A stretch of 64,000 bases of DNA from Candidatus Pelagibacter sp. (GTDB lineage Bacteria; Pseudomonadota; Alphaproteobacteria; Pelagibacterales; Pelagibacteraceae). This document shows, piece after piece, positions 55,249 through 63,905 of the stretch. The notes below the pieces were generated by a model. It saw only the letters and a list, made by a program, of their open reading frames with translations, was not told the DNA's origin and searched no databases. Made by a program: the position numbers and the translations under genes. Within the stretch, counting starts at the first letter, position 1, and every line of letters starts with the position of its first letter. Where the stretch lies: assembly GCA_028221385.1 (NCBI GenBank), contig JAOIRP010000001.1, forward strand, positions 1-64,000, read 5' to 3'.

Positions 55249-55572
55249 ATGGAAAATTTAATAAATATAAAAATTATAGATTATCGAATGGGTACCATTC
55301 AATCAGTATTTAACCAGGAAAAAATTTGTAAACTTTTTGGCACAACCAAAGAAAAATTTATTTATTTTTCTTGCATTGATCAAACTGACTGTATTTCCAA
55401 AAAACTAACTGGCAAAAGATATTATGTTGTAATTAATATTCTGATGTTGGAGTGTGAAATAAATATGATTAAATTTAAGAAAGATATTTTTTCCTATGCA
55501 GTAATGTTTAAAAAAAAATTTCAGTCAAAAGTTAACTTTTGTGTTTTTACTATGGAGAATGTTTGTGTTTGA
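55249..55572 (+). CDS. Hypothetical protein, 107 aa
   Basis: Not recognised. Basic, with several cysteines (EKICKLFG, YFSCIDQTDC, LMLECEIN, FCVFTMENVCV). It overlaps the 5' end of the FkbH-like gene by about 14 bases or more, depending on that start, and could be a small partner. Codon pattern is compatible with a real gene, but nothing else supports it. Confidence 0.4.
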   Translation: MENLINIKIIDYRMGTIQSVFNQEKICKLFGTTKEKFIYFSCIDQTDCISKKLTGKRYYVVINILMLECEINMIKFKKDIFSYAVMFKKKFQSKVNFCVFTMENVCV

Positions 55573-57343
55573 AGTACTCGAATATCCTTTTGATGTAAGT
55601 AAAATTTTGAGAAAAAAGAAAATTTTAAAAAGACATTTTTTAGAAAATGAAAGCTTGGTTAATATTAAAATTGCAGTATTAGGAGCTACTACTACCTTTG
55701 AAGTTATAGAACAGCTTGAATTATTTCTTTTAAAATCAGGTTTTAAACCAACTTTTTATACGTGTGATTATGGTCAGCATTACAATGTTGTAATGTTTGA
55801 TGATGAAGCACTTTTCAATTTTAAAGCTGATATTGTTTATCTTCATGTTTCCCCAGAAAGTATTGATGAACTAAATAAATCTAACATATTGAGTAAAGAG
55901 AAAGCAGAGACGGAATTAAATAAAATGCAGAAGGTTTGGGAGAAACTTAATACAAATCTTAATTGTTCTGTAATCCAAGACAATTTTGAAATGCCAGTAG
56001 TTCGTTCTTTAGGTAATTTTAGCTTAACATCAACTACGGGCTCCTCTCAAACTATCACTTTGTTAAATCAAATGATAGCAGAGGAGGCTAATAAATTATC
56101 ATATCTTAACATAATTGACCGATTTTATCTTTCATCAAAAATGGGACTTGACTCATGGAAAGATTACTCGCTATGGTTAACCTCTAAATATTCACTTAGC
56201 TATAATGCTATTACACATTTAAGTTATACTATAAGCAAAATTATTAATTCGCTTCGTGGTAAAAGTAAAAAATGTCTTGTTCTCGATCTTGATAATACAC
56301 TCTGGGGAGGAGTTATTGGTGACGTTGGAAAAGAAGGGATAGATCTAGGGAGGGATACTAGCATCGGTCAAGCATATTTAGATTTTCATTTGTACATTAA
56401 AGAACTCAAGGACCGTGGAGTTATATTGGCTGTCTGTTCTAAAAATGAATTTGATACTGCTAAAAGTGGTTTTGATCATCCAGACTCAATTTTGAAATTT
56501 GAAGATTTTACCTCTTTTAAGGCAAATTGGGATCCAAAAAGTAAAAATATTCATGAAATTGCAGATGAGATCAATATAGGTTTAGATAGTTTGGTCTTTA
56601 TTGATGACAATCCAGTCGAGAGAGATATTGTTAGAAAAGAATTTGGATCACTTGTTTCAGTTCCTGAGATTGGTGATGACGTGGTTTACTACAGAGCAAT
56701 CTTAGATGGCGCTGATTTATTTACCACGACCTCTCTTTCATCTGAAGACATGAAAAGAAACGAATACTATAAAAGCAATCAGAAAAGAGAACAGTTTTTG
56801 TCTACTTTTAAAAATTATGATGAATATTTAAAATCGTTGAAAATGAAGGCTGAAATTGCTCCCTATAAAAACATTTATCTTTCAAGGATTTCTCAACTTA
56901 TTAATAAAACAAATCAGTTTAATTTAACTACGAAAAGAATGTCTTTACAGGAAGTCGAAAAAACTATGGTGGAAAAAAATAAAATTTCTCTTTACGCCAG
57001 GTTATTAGATAAGTTTGGAGATAATGGTCTTGTCTCTCTTATTCAGGGAACTATCTTGGGTAGCGAAGTTGAAATTGATCTTTGGCTTATGAGCTGCCGA
57101 GTTTTCAAAAGAACTCTAGAACATTCACTTTTATACAGCTTCCTAAAAGAAGCAAAAAATAGAGATATCAAAACAGTGAGAGGTAGATATATGCCAACAA
57201 AAAAAAATCATATTGTCTCCAAACTATATGAGGAAATGGGATTTTTATTAGTAAGAGAAAATGAGGGGTCAAAAATTTTTGAAATTGATCTTGAAAAGTA
57301 CTCTATTCCCAATAACCCTAATATTGTCCTAGAAAAATTATAA
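55559..57343 (+). CDS. FkbH-like HAD-IIIC family protein
   Basis: About 594 residues. The HAD phosphatase domain holds KKCLVLDLDNTLWGGVIGD (DxDxT nucleophile) at about residue 245, later VCSKNEFDTAK and LVFIDDNPVERDIVRKEF. The N-terminal 230 residues are SGNH-like and the C-terminal 200 GNAT-like (SRISQLINKTNQFNLTTKRM), as in full-length FkbH proteins. Relatives dephosphorylate 1,3-bisphosphoglycerate and load a glyceryl group on an acyl carrier protein. I take the ATG at 55,559; GTG at 55,565 with GGAG before it is an equal choice. Coupled to the ACP by TAATG. Confidence 0.85.
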   Translation: MFVFEVLEYPFDVSKILRKKKILKRHFLENESLVNIKIAVLGATTTFEVIEQLELFLLKSGFKPTFYTCDYGQHYNVVMFDDEALFNFKADIVYLHVSPESIDELNKSNILSKEKAETELNKMQKVWEKLNTNLNCSVIQDNFEMPVVRSLGNFSLTSTTGSSQTITLLNQMIAEEANKLSYLNIIDRFYLSSKMGLDSWKDYSLWLTSKYSLSYNAITHLSYTISKIINSLRGKSKKCLVLDLDNTLWGGVIGDVGKEGIDLGRDTSIGQAYLDFHLYIKELKDRGVILAVCSKNEFDTAKSGFDHPDSILKFEDFTSFKANWDPKSKNIHEIADEINIGLDSLVFIDDNPVERDIVRKEFGSLVSVPEIGDDVVYYRAILDGADLFTTTSLSSEDMKRNEYYKSNQKREQFLSTFKNYDEYLKSLKMKAEIAPYKNIYLSRISQLINKTNQFNLTTKRMSLQEVEKTMVEKNKISLYARLLDKFGDNGLVSLIQGTILGSEVEIDLWLMSCRVFKRTLEHSLLYSFLKEAKNRDIKTVRGRYMPTKKNHIVSKLYEEMGFLLVRENEGSKIFEIDLEKYSIPNNPNIVLEKL

Positions 57344-57573
57344 TGAGTGTTTCAACGATTATTGAAATATTTGAAGATATTCTTGATGTTAAAAAGGGAA
57401 CAGTTAACCTTAGTTCTAACTCTTCAGATATTGATGAGTGGGATTCTGTTGCTACGGTCAATATAATTGTTGCACTAGAGGATGAGTTTGGGATTAAATT
57501 TAAACTAGAAGATATCCAGACAGTAAAGTCAGTACAAGACTTTGTATATCTTGTACAAGAGCATAAAAAATGA
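57343..57573 (+). CDS. Acyl carrier protein
   Basis: 76 residues. The phosphopantetheine serine lies in DEWDSVATVNIIVALE (about Ser34), in a typical D-S-V context, followed by a helix II with DEFGIKFKLEDIQTVKSV. This is a stand-alone ACP dedicated to the FkbH-like protein next to it, not the fatty-acid ACP. It overlaps its neighbours by one and four bases. Confidence 0.9.
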   Translation: MSVSTIIEIFEDILDVKKGTVNLSSNSSDIDEWDSVATVNIIVALEDEFGIKFKLEDIQTVKSVQDFVYLVQEHKK

Positions 57574-58598
57574 GTAGTTCTTTTAAAGTAAGATTTGCTA
57601 AATATATCGACAAAGAAGAAATAATGTCTTTTATTGAGAATTATTGGGCAAAAAATCATATTCTATCTAACGATCAAATGTTTTTTGATTTTCAGTATAA
57701 ACATAAAGATAACCTTCAATTTGTTCTTGCATTGGATACTAACAATAGAATTGTTGGAGTGCTTGGTTATATGCAGTATGATCCAGAAAAAAGTGAACAA
57801 GATATTGCTTTAGCTCTTTGGAAAGTGAAACCCAACTTGTCAGATCCAGTTTTAGGAATAAAGCTAATTGAATATTTAAGAGATAATATAAAACACAGAT
57901 CAATGTTTTGTGTGGGAATTAACAAAAAAACTATTGGAGTTTATAAGTTTATGGGGTTTCAAACAGGCAAACTTGTACACTTCGCTGCCTTCAATACAGA
58001 GTGTAAAACCTTTTCAATTGCAATCCCACCTTTGAAAAAAAAATTTTTTGTATGTAGTGATTCTTGGAATTTTAAAAAAACCAAATCAGTTGAGTTATCA
58101 TTAGAAAAATTAATAAAATTAAGTGGATATAAAGAGAAAAAACCTCATAAGTCAAAAAATTATATTTTGAAAAGATATGTAAAACATCCTTATTTTTTTT
58201 ATACTTTTCACGAGGTATATGAAAAAAATTTTTATTTAGGATTAGTTGTTTCGAGAGAGGTTCAGCATTTGAGTGGTAGAGCATTAAGAATAATAGATGT
58301 GTTTGCTGAAAATAACAACATCTCTAGAATTATAAATGAGTTTGTAAGCACTCTAAACAAATCATGCTATGAATATATTGATGTTTACGCCTCGAATCTT
58401 GATATGAATCTTTTAACAAAAGGAAATTATGAGTTAATTTCAGATTCTCAAAAAATTACTATTCCAGATTATTTTTCACCTTTTGAACAAAAGAATATTG
58501 ATATCCATTTTTTCACTACTGATAATCAGCCAACTTACTTATTTAAAGGTGATGGAGACCAGGACAATCCAAGAATAAGGAGAGAGTATAGCGAATGA
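57570..58598 (+). CDS. GNAT-like acyltransferase, 342 aa
   Basis: The first 130 residues form a GNAT domain (DTNNRIVGVLGYMQYD and then VLGIKLIEYLRDNIKHR, the acyl-CoA loop). The remaining 200 residues are a second, weakly GNAT-like or unknown domain. It probably transfers the group built on the ACP, or an acetyl group, to a sugar amine. Coupled to the ACP and the deacetylase by ATGA overlaps. Confidence 0.65.
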   Translation: MSSSFKVRFAKYIDKEEIMSFIENYWAKNHILSNDQMFFDFQYKHKDNLQFVLALDTNNRIVGVLGYMQYDPEKSEQDIALALWKVKPNLSDPVLGIKLIEYLRDNIKHRSMFCVGINKKTIGVYKFMGFQTGKLVHFAAFNTECKTFSIAIPPLKKKFFVCSDSWNFKKTKSVELSLEKLIKLSGYKEKKPHKSKNYILKRYVKHPYFFYTFHEVYEKNFYLGLVVSREVQHLSGRALRIIDVFAENNNISRIINEFVSTLNKSCYEYIDVYASNLDMNLLTKGNYELISDSQKITIPDYFSPFEQKNIDIHFFTTDNQPTYLFKGDGDQDNPRIRREYSE

Positions 58599-59521
58599 CT
58601 GACCTTACGATTGTTATGTACCATTACATTCGACCAATTATTGGTAGTGAATTTCCTGGTATAAAGGGTCTTGAAATAGAAGGATTCAAAAGACAGTTAG
58701 ATTTCTTGGAGAATAATTATTCGATAGTTTCAAGCGAACAGGTAATAGATAAGATTATTAAAAATAAGAAGCTACCACCCAAAGCATGTTGGCTTACTTT
58801 TGATGATGGATATAAAGACCATTATCAATACGTGTTACCAGAGTTAATCAACCGCAATTTAAGTGGTGCTTTCTTCCCACCAAGGGTGGCGATTAAAGAG
58901 AATAAGGTTTTGGACGTAAATTCAATTCATCATATTTTGAGCTGTTCCGATGACAATAATAAACTAGTTGCTGATTTAAACGATCTATGTCTGCAGTTTG
59001 GTATGACGAATGAGCAAATTCATGCATATTATAAGGAGTATGGTGTTGCCAATAGATTTGATAATGCAGATACGATATTTATCAAACGAATGCTTCAGCA
59101 TGTACTACCTGAACAAATAAGAAATGAAATTGTATCAATCTTGTTTGAGAAAATTGTTGGAATACCAGAGGCTAAATTTTCTAGTAGACTTTATATGAAT
59201 ATTGACGAAGTTCGAAAGCTTGTCTCTAGTGGCATGTATGTTGGCAGTCATGGCTCGATGCATTACTGGCTTGATCGGATTAGTTCTCAAAAGCAAAAAG
59301 TTGATATTTCATCTTCTGTGCAATTTTTAGAGGAAGTTGGTGCGCCGACTTCAAATTGGATTATGTGCTATCCATATGGTGCGTACAACAATACAACCCT
59401 CTCATTATTAAAAGAACTAGGCGCTTTAATTGGCATCACAACCGAGGTGCGCAAAGCTAATTTAGGAATTGATAACCCATTGACCTTACCTCGTTTAGAT
59501 ACAAACGATTTTCCTCAGTAA
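58595..59521 (+). CDS. Polysaccharide deacetylase family protein
   Basis: 308 residues, NodB-homology. LTFDDGYKDHY is the metal motif (two Asp), SHGSMHYWLDRI the His pair motif, and PYGAYNNTTLSLLKELG the C-terminal block. It removes N-acetyl groups from a sugar polymer or lipid-linked sugar; the freed amine could then be acylated by the preceding acyltransferase. Overlaps that gene by 4 bases; last gene of the operon before the next tRNA fragment. No signal peptide is seen, so it likely acts at the cytoplasmic side. Confidence 0.85.
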   Translation: MTDLTIVMYHYIRPIIGSEFPGIKGLEIEGFKRQLDFLENNYSIVSSEQVIDKIIKNKKLPPKACWLTFDDGYKDHYQYVLPELINRNLSGAFFPPRVAIKENKVLDVNSIHHILSCSDDNNKLVADLNDLCLQFGMTNEQIHAYYKEYGVANRFDNADTIFIKRMLQHVLPEQIRNEIVSILFEKIVGIPEAKFSSRLYMNIDEVRKLVSSGMYVGSHGSMHYWLDRISSQKQKVDISSSVQFLEEVGAPTSNWIMCYPYGAYNNTTLSLLKELGALIGITTEVRKANLGIDNPLTLPRLDTNDFPQ

Positions 59522-59584
59522 GTTTTATATGTGAATTATATGATGGTTAAAATAAGGAATTGTGTGAAGGGGCGTTCTGTTATC

Positions 59585-59638
59585 TGGTGCCCCCGCACGG
59601 AGTCAAACCGCGGACCTATTGATTACAAATCAATTGCT
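59585..59638 (-). repeat. Displaced 3' half of tRNA-Thr (middle attachment site)
   Basis: 54 bases match the intact tRNA-Thr gene with one mismatch (GTCAAACC for GTCGAACC), from the CCA through the anticodon arm and slightly beyond. Compared with the outer copy it is longer on the 5' side of the tRNA. It separates the two tandem islands. Not a functional tRNA. Confidence 0.88.
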
Positions 59639-59689
59639 AAAGTTTAAATAAACATTTGTTTGCAACAATAATCTTGAAATATATTTAGT

Positions 59690-59709
59690 CTGGTCACAAT
59701 CTGGGCACA
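59690..59709. repeat. CTGGnCACA pair, left side of the proximal island
   Basis: CTGGTCACA (59,690) and CTGGGCACA (59,701) lie exactly 11 bases apart, 50 bases inside the island. The same motif pair occurs near the other end at 61,298. The arrangement resembles arm-type recombinase-binding sites. Confidence 0.5.
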
Positions 59710-59726
59710 GTGGTAGTGTTTTGAAG

Positions 59727-60722
59727 ATGAAAAAACTTCTATCGATCATCGTTCTGGGTTTATTGTTGAGCGGAAATGCTTATGCAGATAGTGTTTATAA
59801 TGGAACATTTGTTGATGCTCATAGTCAAGTAGGTAATTTAATAAGCAATGAAACTGTATCAAAAATAATAAACAAAAATGATGTAGATTTAACTTTATTG
59901 TCTATGAGAGGAAAATGGAAAACTGCTACTCAGAGATATAAATCTATTCAGGGACTAACTCAAAATAAAACACGCTATTTAATTCCAACAAAATTAAGAG
60001 GTTTTCATAGAAAGAACCGACCTGCAGATCGTGCAATCAAAGGTATTAAAGATTTAAAAAAACAAGCAATTAAAAATAATATTAATTACGTAGGGTTTGG
60101 AGAAATAATTGTTCAGCATGCACCACATAATCATAAAAAATTAAAGTATGAAGGTATCAATAATGATTTAAACTCTAAAAGAATTGTAAGAGCTATCGAT
60201 ATTGTTCTAAAAGATAACAAGCCAGTAATTTTACATATAGAGTTGAATGATTATGAAGAAGATTCAAAAAAAATATTAAGTCAATTAGTTAAATTAAGTA
60301 AAAAATATCCAAATGATAATTTCTTATTAATGCATATGGCTCAAATAGAATTTTCTGAAGCAGAATTTATTATAAGTAAGACAAATAATATTCACTTTAT
60401 AACTTCTCATGCGGATAATGAGAGGGAAGAACAAATGAAAAGAAAACCAGGGCGTGGTCAAATGGGATGGATAAACCTTTTCGACAAAAATAACAATTTT
60501 CAAAAAAAATGGTTAGATTTAATGAATAAAAATCCTAAACGATTTGTATTGGCTTTAGATAATGTGTGGGACAGGCATTGGCTTAGAGGATACGATAATA
60601 GAATTTATATGTGGAGGAAAGCTCTTGCTTCTTTAAATAGTGATTCAGCGTTATTAATTGCTTGTGAAAATGCTAATACTTATTTTAAAATTGGAATTAA
60701 ATGTTTAAAAGAACGAAAATGA
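59727..60722 (+). CDS. Exported amidohydrolase-like (TIM-barrel) protein
   Basis: 331 residues from the ATG at 59,727 (an upstream TTG gives two more). Signal peptide KKLLSIIVLGLLLSGNAYA then D, so periplasmic. The mature part resembles amidohydrolase-2/metal-dependent TIM-barrel proteins: FVDAHSQVG at the start, YVGFGEIIVQHAP, PVILHIELND, FLLMHMAQIE and FVLALDNVWDRHW at successive strands, with candidate metal ligands His, His, His and Asp. Enzyme activity and substrate unknown. The stop overlaps a decayed leader copy. Confidence 0.65.
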   Translation: MKKLLSIIVLGLLLSGNAYADSVYNGTFVDAHSQVGNLISNETVSKIINKNDVDLTLLSMRGKWKTATQRYKSIQGLTQNKTRYLIPTKLRGFHRKNRPADRAIKGIKDLKKQAIKNNINYVGFGEIIVQHAPHNHKKLKYEGINNDLNSKRIVRAIDIVLKDNKPVILHIELNDYEEDSKKILSQLVKLSKKYPNDNFLLMHMAQIEFSEAEFIISKTNNIHFITSHADNEREEQMKRKPGRGQMGWINLFDKNNNFQKKWLDLMNKNPKRFVLALDNVWDRHWLRGYDNRIYMWRKALASLNSDSALLIACENANTYFKIGIKCLKERK

Positions 60723-60753
60723 AATACTTTTAGGGATCGTGGTTCTGGGTTTA
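60719..60753 (+). repeat. Decayed signal-peptide leader, copy 2
   Basis: The DNA ACTTTTAGGGATCGTGGTTC, preceded by ATGAAAT and followed by TGGGTTTA, matches the leader of the 59,727 gene with a one-base deletion that puts a stop codon in the frame. Its ATG overlaps the TGA of the amidohydrolase gene. It cannot encode a working signal peptide. Confidence 0.65.
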
Positions 60754-60764
60754 AATAAACTATT

Positions 60765-60959
60765 ATGATTTGCATTAAAGCTGATATTCCAAAAGAATTA
60801 AATGAGATTGATGATGAATTAAAAGCCATTTATCATAGCAAAGATACTGTTTGCTTTTATATCTTCAAAACAAGAGATTTAAGAAACGAGTTTGTAGACA
60901 AAACTAAAGGTATGGAAAAAACTCAACGTGAAGAAATTTATAAACAATATTTAATATGA
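60765..60959 (+). CDS. Small hypothetical protein, 64 aa
   Basis: Not recognised. Soluble, charged, alpha/beta (ADIPKELNEIDDELKAIYHS, then TVCFYIFKTRDLRNEF). It lies 12 bases after leader copy 2, and its stop codon overlaps the ATG of leader copy 3. No ribosome site of note. Confidence 0.5.
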   Translation: MICIKADIPKELNEIDDELKAIYHSKDTVCFYIFKTRDLRNEFVDKTKGMEKTQREEIYKQYLI

Positions 60960-60991
60960 AAAAACTTTTAGGAACTGTAGTTCTGTGTTGA
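60956..60991 (+). repeat. Decayed signal-peptide leader, copy 3
   Basis: ATGAAAAAACTTTTAGGAAC then TGTAGTTCTGTGTTGA reads MKKLLGTVVLC and stops. It matches the leader of the 59,727 gene in the first 16 bases with one or two changes and again at GTTCTG. Like copy 2 it begins on the stop codon of the gene before it. Confidence 0.65.
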
Positions 60992-61034
60992 TGCAAAATA
61001 AAAAAAATTGATAGTAGTTTATGGAGATAATTAA

Positions 61035-61256
61035 ATGAACAATAAATTTTTTGAATGGATGGGTGTTGCGACAGCAATTTTGTACTCTTTATTTGTTGCA
61101 TTAAACATTGGTCTTGAATTTGTTGGTTTTTCATTATTATTATTATCAGCAGCTTTAATAGGTATCTGGGCTTATCGAGGAAAACACAAAGGAATATTAT
61201 TATTACAATTCTTTTATGCTAGTGCCGGTATCATTGGAATGATTAGATGGTTTTGA
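61035..61256 (+). CDS. Small membrane protein, 73 aa
   Basis: Three hydrophobic segments (about residues 10-28, 30-48 and 55-72) with a basic loop RGKHKG between the last two. Possibly a fragment-sized relative of small permease-like proteins, for which I have no name. AGATAATTAA before the ATG is a weak ribosome site. Leader copy 4 starts 3 bases after the stop. Confidence 0.55.
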   Translation: MNNKFFEWMGVATAILYSLFVALNIGLEFVGFSLLLLSAALIGIWAYRGKHKGILLLQFFYASAGIIGMIRWF

Positions 61257-61258
61257 AC

Positions 61259-61290
61259 ATAAAAAAATTTTAGTGATCACTTGATGTTGG
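61259..61290 (+). repeat. Decayed signal-peptide leader, copy 4
   Basis: ATAAAAAAATTTTAGTGATC is the same leader with G-to-A at the ATG, loss of one C and a G-to-T change; similarity fades after that. It follows the third island gene by 2 bases. The weakest of the four copies. Confidence 0.45.
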
Positions 61291-61297
61291 TTCAATA

Positions 61298-61316
61298 CTG
61301 GCACAATACTGGCACA
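61298..61316. repeat. CTGGCACA pair, right side of the proximal island
   Basis: CTGGCACA at 61,298 and again at 61,309, 11 bases apart, 67 bases before the tRNA-Thr 3' end. It mirrors the pair at 59,690/59,701. Candidate recombinase arm sites. Confidence 0.5.
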
Positions 61317-61382
61317 ATTAAATTTAAAATTGGATTAAATATTAGTCTAGCAAAAATAATTAGTGTTGATTTTATTGAGTGA

Positions 61383-61458
61383 TGGTGCCCCCGCACGGAG
61401 TCGAACCGCGGACCTATTGATTACAAATCAATTGCTCTACCAGCTGAGCTACAAGGGC
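61383..61458 (-). tRNA. tRNA-Thr(TGT)
   Basis: 76 bases on the minus strand with encoded CCA. Acceptor GCCCTTG pairs with CGGGGGC with G-T pairs. Anticodon stem ATTGA/TCAAT encloses TTTGTAA (anticodon TGT), and GGTTCGAGTCC is the T-arm. D-arm AGCTC...GAGC present. The 3' end faces two tandem islands, and it is the intact, reconstituted attachment-site gene. Confidence 0.96.
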
Positions 61459-61487
61459 ATAATAGATTTCTATTAAGAAATGTTAAA

Positions 61488-62234
61488 CTAATCAAGATTT
61501 TTTTTTAAATAAGCCAAATGATGAAATACTATAGCTGCACTATTTGATATATTTAAGCTTTCTATATCTTTGTTTATATCTATTCTTACTAAAAAATCCG
61601 TATACTTACCCGTGTGCTCTCTCATGCCAAAACCCTCAGAACCAAATAAAAGTACATTATTACCTTCCCATTCAATTTCAGTAAAATTTTTCTCTCCACT
61701 AGCATCAAAACCATAAACCCAAAAGTTTTTTTCTCTTAAATTTTTAAGTGTTGAATTGATATTTGACACCTCAAATATACTTAAATGTTCCATGCAGCCA
61801 CTAGCTGATTTATACATGAGTTTACTATCATCTGGAAACTGTCTCTCTTTAACTATTAAACCATCTATATTAAAAGATGCTGCACTACGTATTAGAGAAC
61901 CAATATTTCTTGGATCCGTTACCTCATCAATACAGACGAAAGTTAAGTTATTTTTTCCTTTGATAAATTCTTTAAGCTCCGGTTGTTGAATGTGCTCTAT
62001 TTCAGCTACATACCCACCATGCATTAGCTGTTCTTTATTAGTATACTTGTCTAACTCTTTTTTTGTTTTAAAATAAATCTTAACACCCTCTAAAATGTTT
62101 TTTTTTGGATTTTTTCTATGAATATTTTTTTTACTTTCTTCAGTTAAAAAAACCTTTAAAACCTTTCTTTTTGGGTTTCTAAGTGCCTCTATTACAGCAT
62201 GTTGACCAACAATGAAAAATGATGATTTATTCAT
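61488..62234 (-). CDS. rlmB: 23S rRNA (guanosine-2'-O-)-methyltransferase family (SPOUT)
   Basis: 248 residues. The N-terminal substrate-binding domain begins FFIVGQHAVIEALRNPKRKV. The SPOUT domain has FVCIDEVTDPRNIGSLIRSA (motif 1), LLFGSEGFGMREHT (motif 2) and IESLNISNSAAIVFHH (motif 3, the trefoil knot). It methylates the 2'-O of a guanosine in 23S rRNA (Gm2251 in E. coli). Position next to the tRNA-tuf cluster is as in other SAR11 genomes. Confidence 0.9.
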   Translation of the reverse strand: MNKSSFFIVGQHAVIEALRNPKRKVLKVFLTEESKKNIHRKNPKKNILEGVKIYFKTKKELDKYTNKEQLMHGGYVAEIEHIQQPELKEFIKGKNNLTFVCIDEVTDPRNIGSLIRSAASFNIDGLIVKERQFPDDSKLMYKSASGCMEHLSIFEVSNINSTLKNLREKNFWVYGFDASGEKNFTEIEWEGNNVLLFGSEGFGMREHTGKYTDFLVRIDINKDIESLNISNSAAIVFHHLAYLKKNLD

Positions 62235-62288
62235 ATATATATCTTAGTTTTATACGTATTTTACTGTATTTTCCCAGTAAATCTCGTG

Positions 62289-62316
62289 TTGCAATTGCAT
62301 AATAAAAATATATAAA
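62289..62316 (+). promoter_or_regulatory. Promoter of the tRNA-Tyr/tRNA-Gly/tuf cluster
   Basis: TTGCAA (62,289-62,294) and TATAAA (62,311-62,316) are 16 bases apart, about 50 bases before mature tRNA-Tyr. A GGGGA-CACT-TCCCC stem lies in the leader (62,347-62,360). Confidence 0.5.
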
Positions 62317-62364
62317 ACGCTTGTTGTTTGAAGCTTTATTGAACAAGGGGACACTTCCCCAAAA

Positions 62365-62450
62365 GGAGGGGTTCCAGAGCGGTCAAATGGGGCGGGCTGT
62401 AAACCCGTTGACTTCGGTCTTCGAAAGTTCGAATCTTTCCCCCTCCACCA
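62365..62450 (+). tRNA. tRNA-Tyr(GTA)
   Basis: 86 bases with encoded CCA. Acceptor GGAGGGG/CCCCTCC, anticodon loop CTGTAAA (GTA), long variable arm (class II) and AGTTCGAAT T-loop. First gene of the tRNA-tuf cluster. Confidence 0.96.
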
Positions 62451-62496
62451 TTCAATAATTTTTTTAATAACAATGGAGTGTTATTCTTGATGTTGT

Positions 62497-62570
62497 GCGG
62501 GTGTAGTTCAATGGTAGAACGCTAGCCTTCCAAGCTGGATGTAAGAGTTCGATTCTCTTTACCCGCTCCA
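62497..62570 (+). tRNA. tRNA-Gly(TCC)
   Basis: 74 bases with encoded CCA. Acceptor GCGGGTG pairs with TACCCGC, anticodon loop CTTCCAA (TCC), T-loop AGTTCGATT. It stands between tRNA-Tyr and tuf, as commonly found. Confidence 0.96.
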
Positions 62571-62615
62571 AGAAAGAAAAATTATTAATAAAAACAAAAA
62601 CTGAGGTAAAAAGAA

Positions 62616-63806
<1,191 letters not shown>

Positions 63807-63813
63807 ACTCTAT

Positions 63814-63889
63814 AGGAGTGTAGCTCAATTGGTAGAGCGCCGGTCTCCAAAACCGGAGGCTGAGGGTTCGAGTCCCTCCGCTCCTGCCA
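63814..63889 (+). tRNA. tRNA-Trp(CCA)
   Basis: 76 bases with encoded CCA. Acceptor AGGAGTG/CGCTCCT, anticodon loop CTCCAAA (CCA), and GGTTCGAGTCC T-arm. Directly follows tuf. Confidence 0.97.
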
Positions 63890-63905
63890 ATAAGCTTAAA
63901 ATATT

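Larger units (their letters stand above)
52851..59584. mobile_element. Distal tRNA-Thr genomic island
   Basis: The DNA between two displaced tRNA-Thr fragments (52,800 and 59,585) is a 6.7-kb island. It holds a zinc-ribbon gene near its left end and a coupled operon of MaoC-SDR, FkbH-like, ACP, acetyltransferase and polysaccharide deacetylase genes. All genes are on the plus strand, and no integrase is visible. The content suggests variable cell-surface chemistry, as in hypervariable regions of SAR11 genomes. Confidence 0.7.
59639..61382. mobile_element. Proximal tRNA-Thr genomic island
   Basis: 1.7 kb between the middle tRNA fragment and the intact tRNA-Thr gene. It holds three plus-strand genes (exported amidohydrolase-like protein, 64-residue protein, small membrane protein), each followed by a decayed signal-peptide leader copy. 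Two 11-bp-spaced repeat pairs flank it on both sides. No integrase. It is probably younger than the distal island, because integration at the intact tRNA end pushes older material outwards. Confidence 0.65.

Noticed and set aside
59521..59584. A fifth leader copy before the middle tRNA fragment
   Set aside because: GGGGCGTTCTG resembles part of the leader, but the match is too short and lacks the ATGAAAAAA start.
59585..59638. A third tRNA-Thr gene
   Set aside because: Same reason: the 5' part is missing after the anticodon arm.
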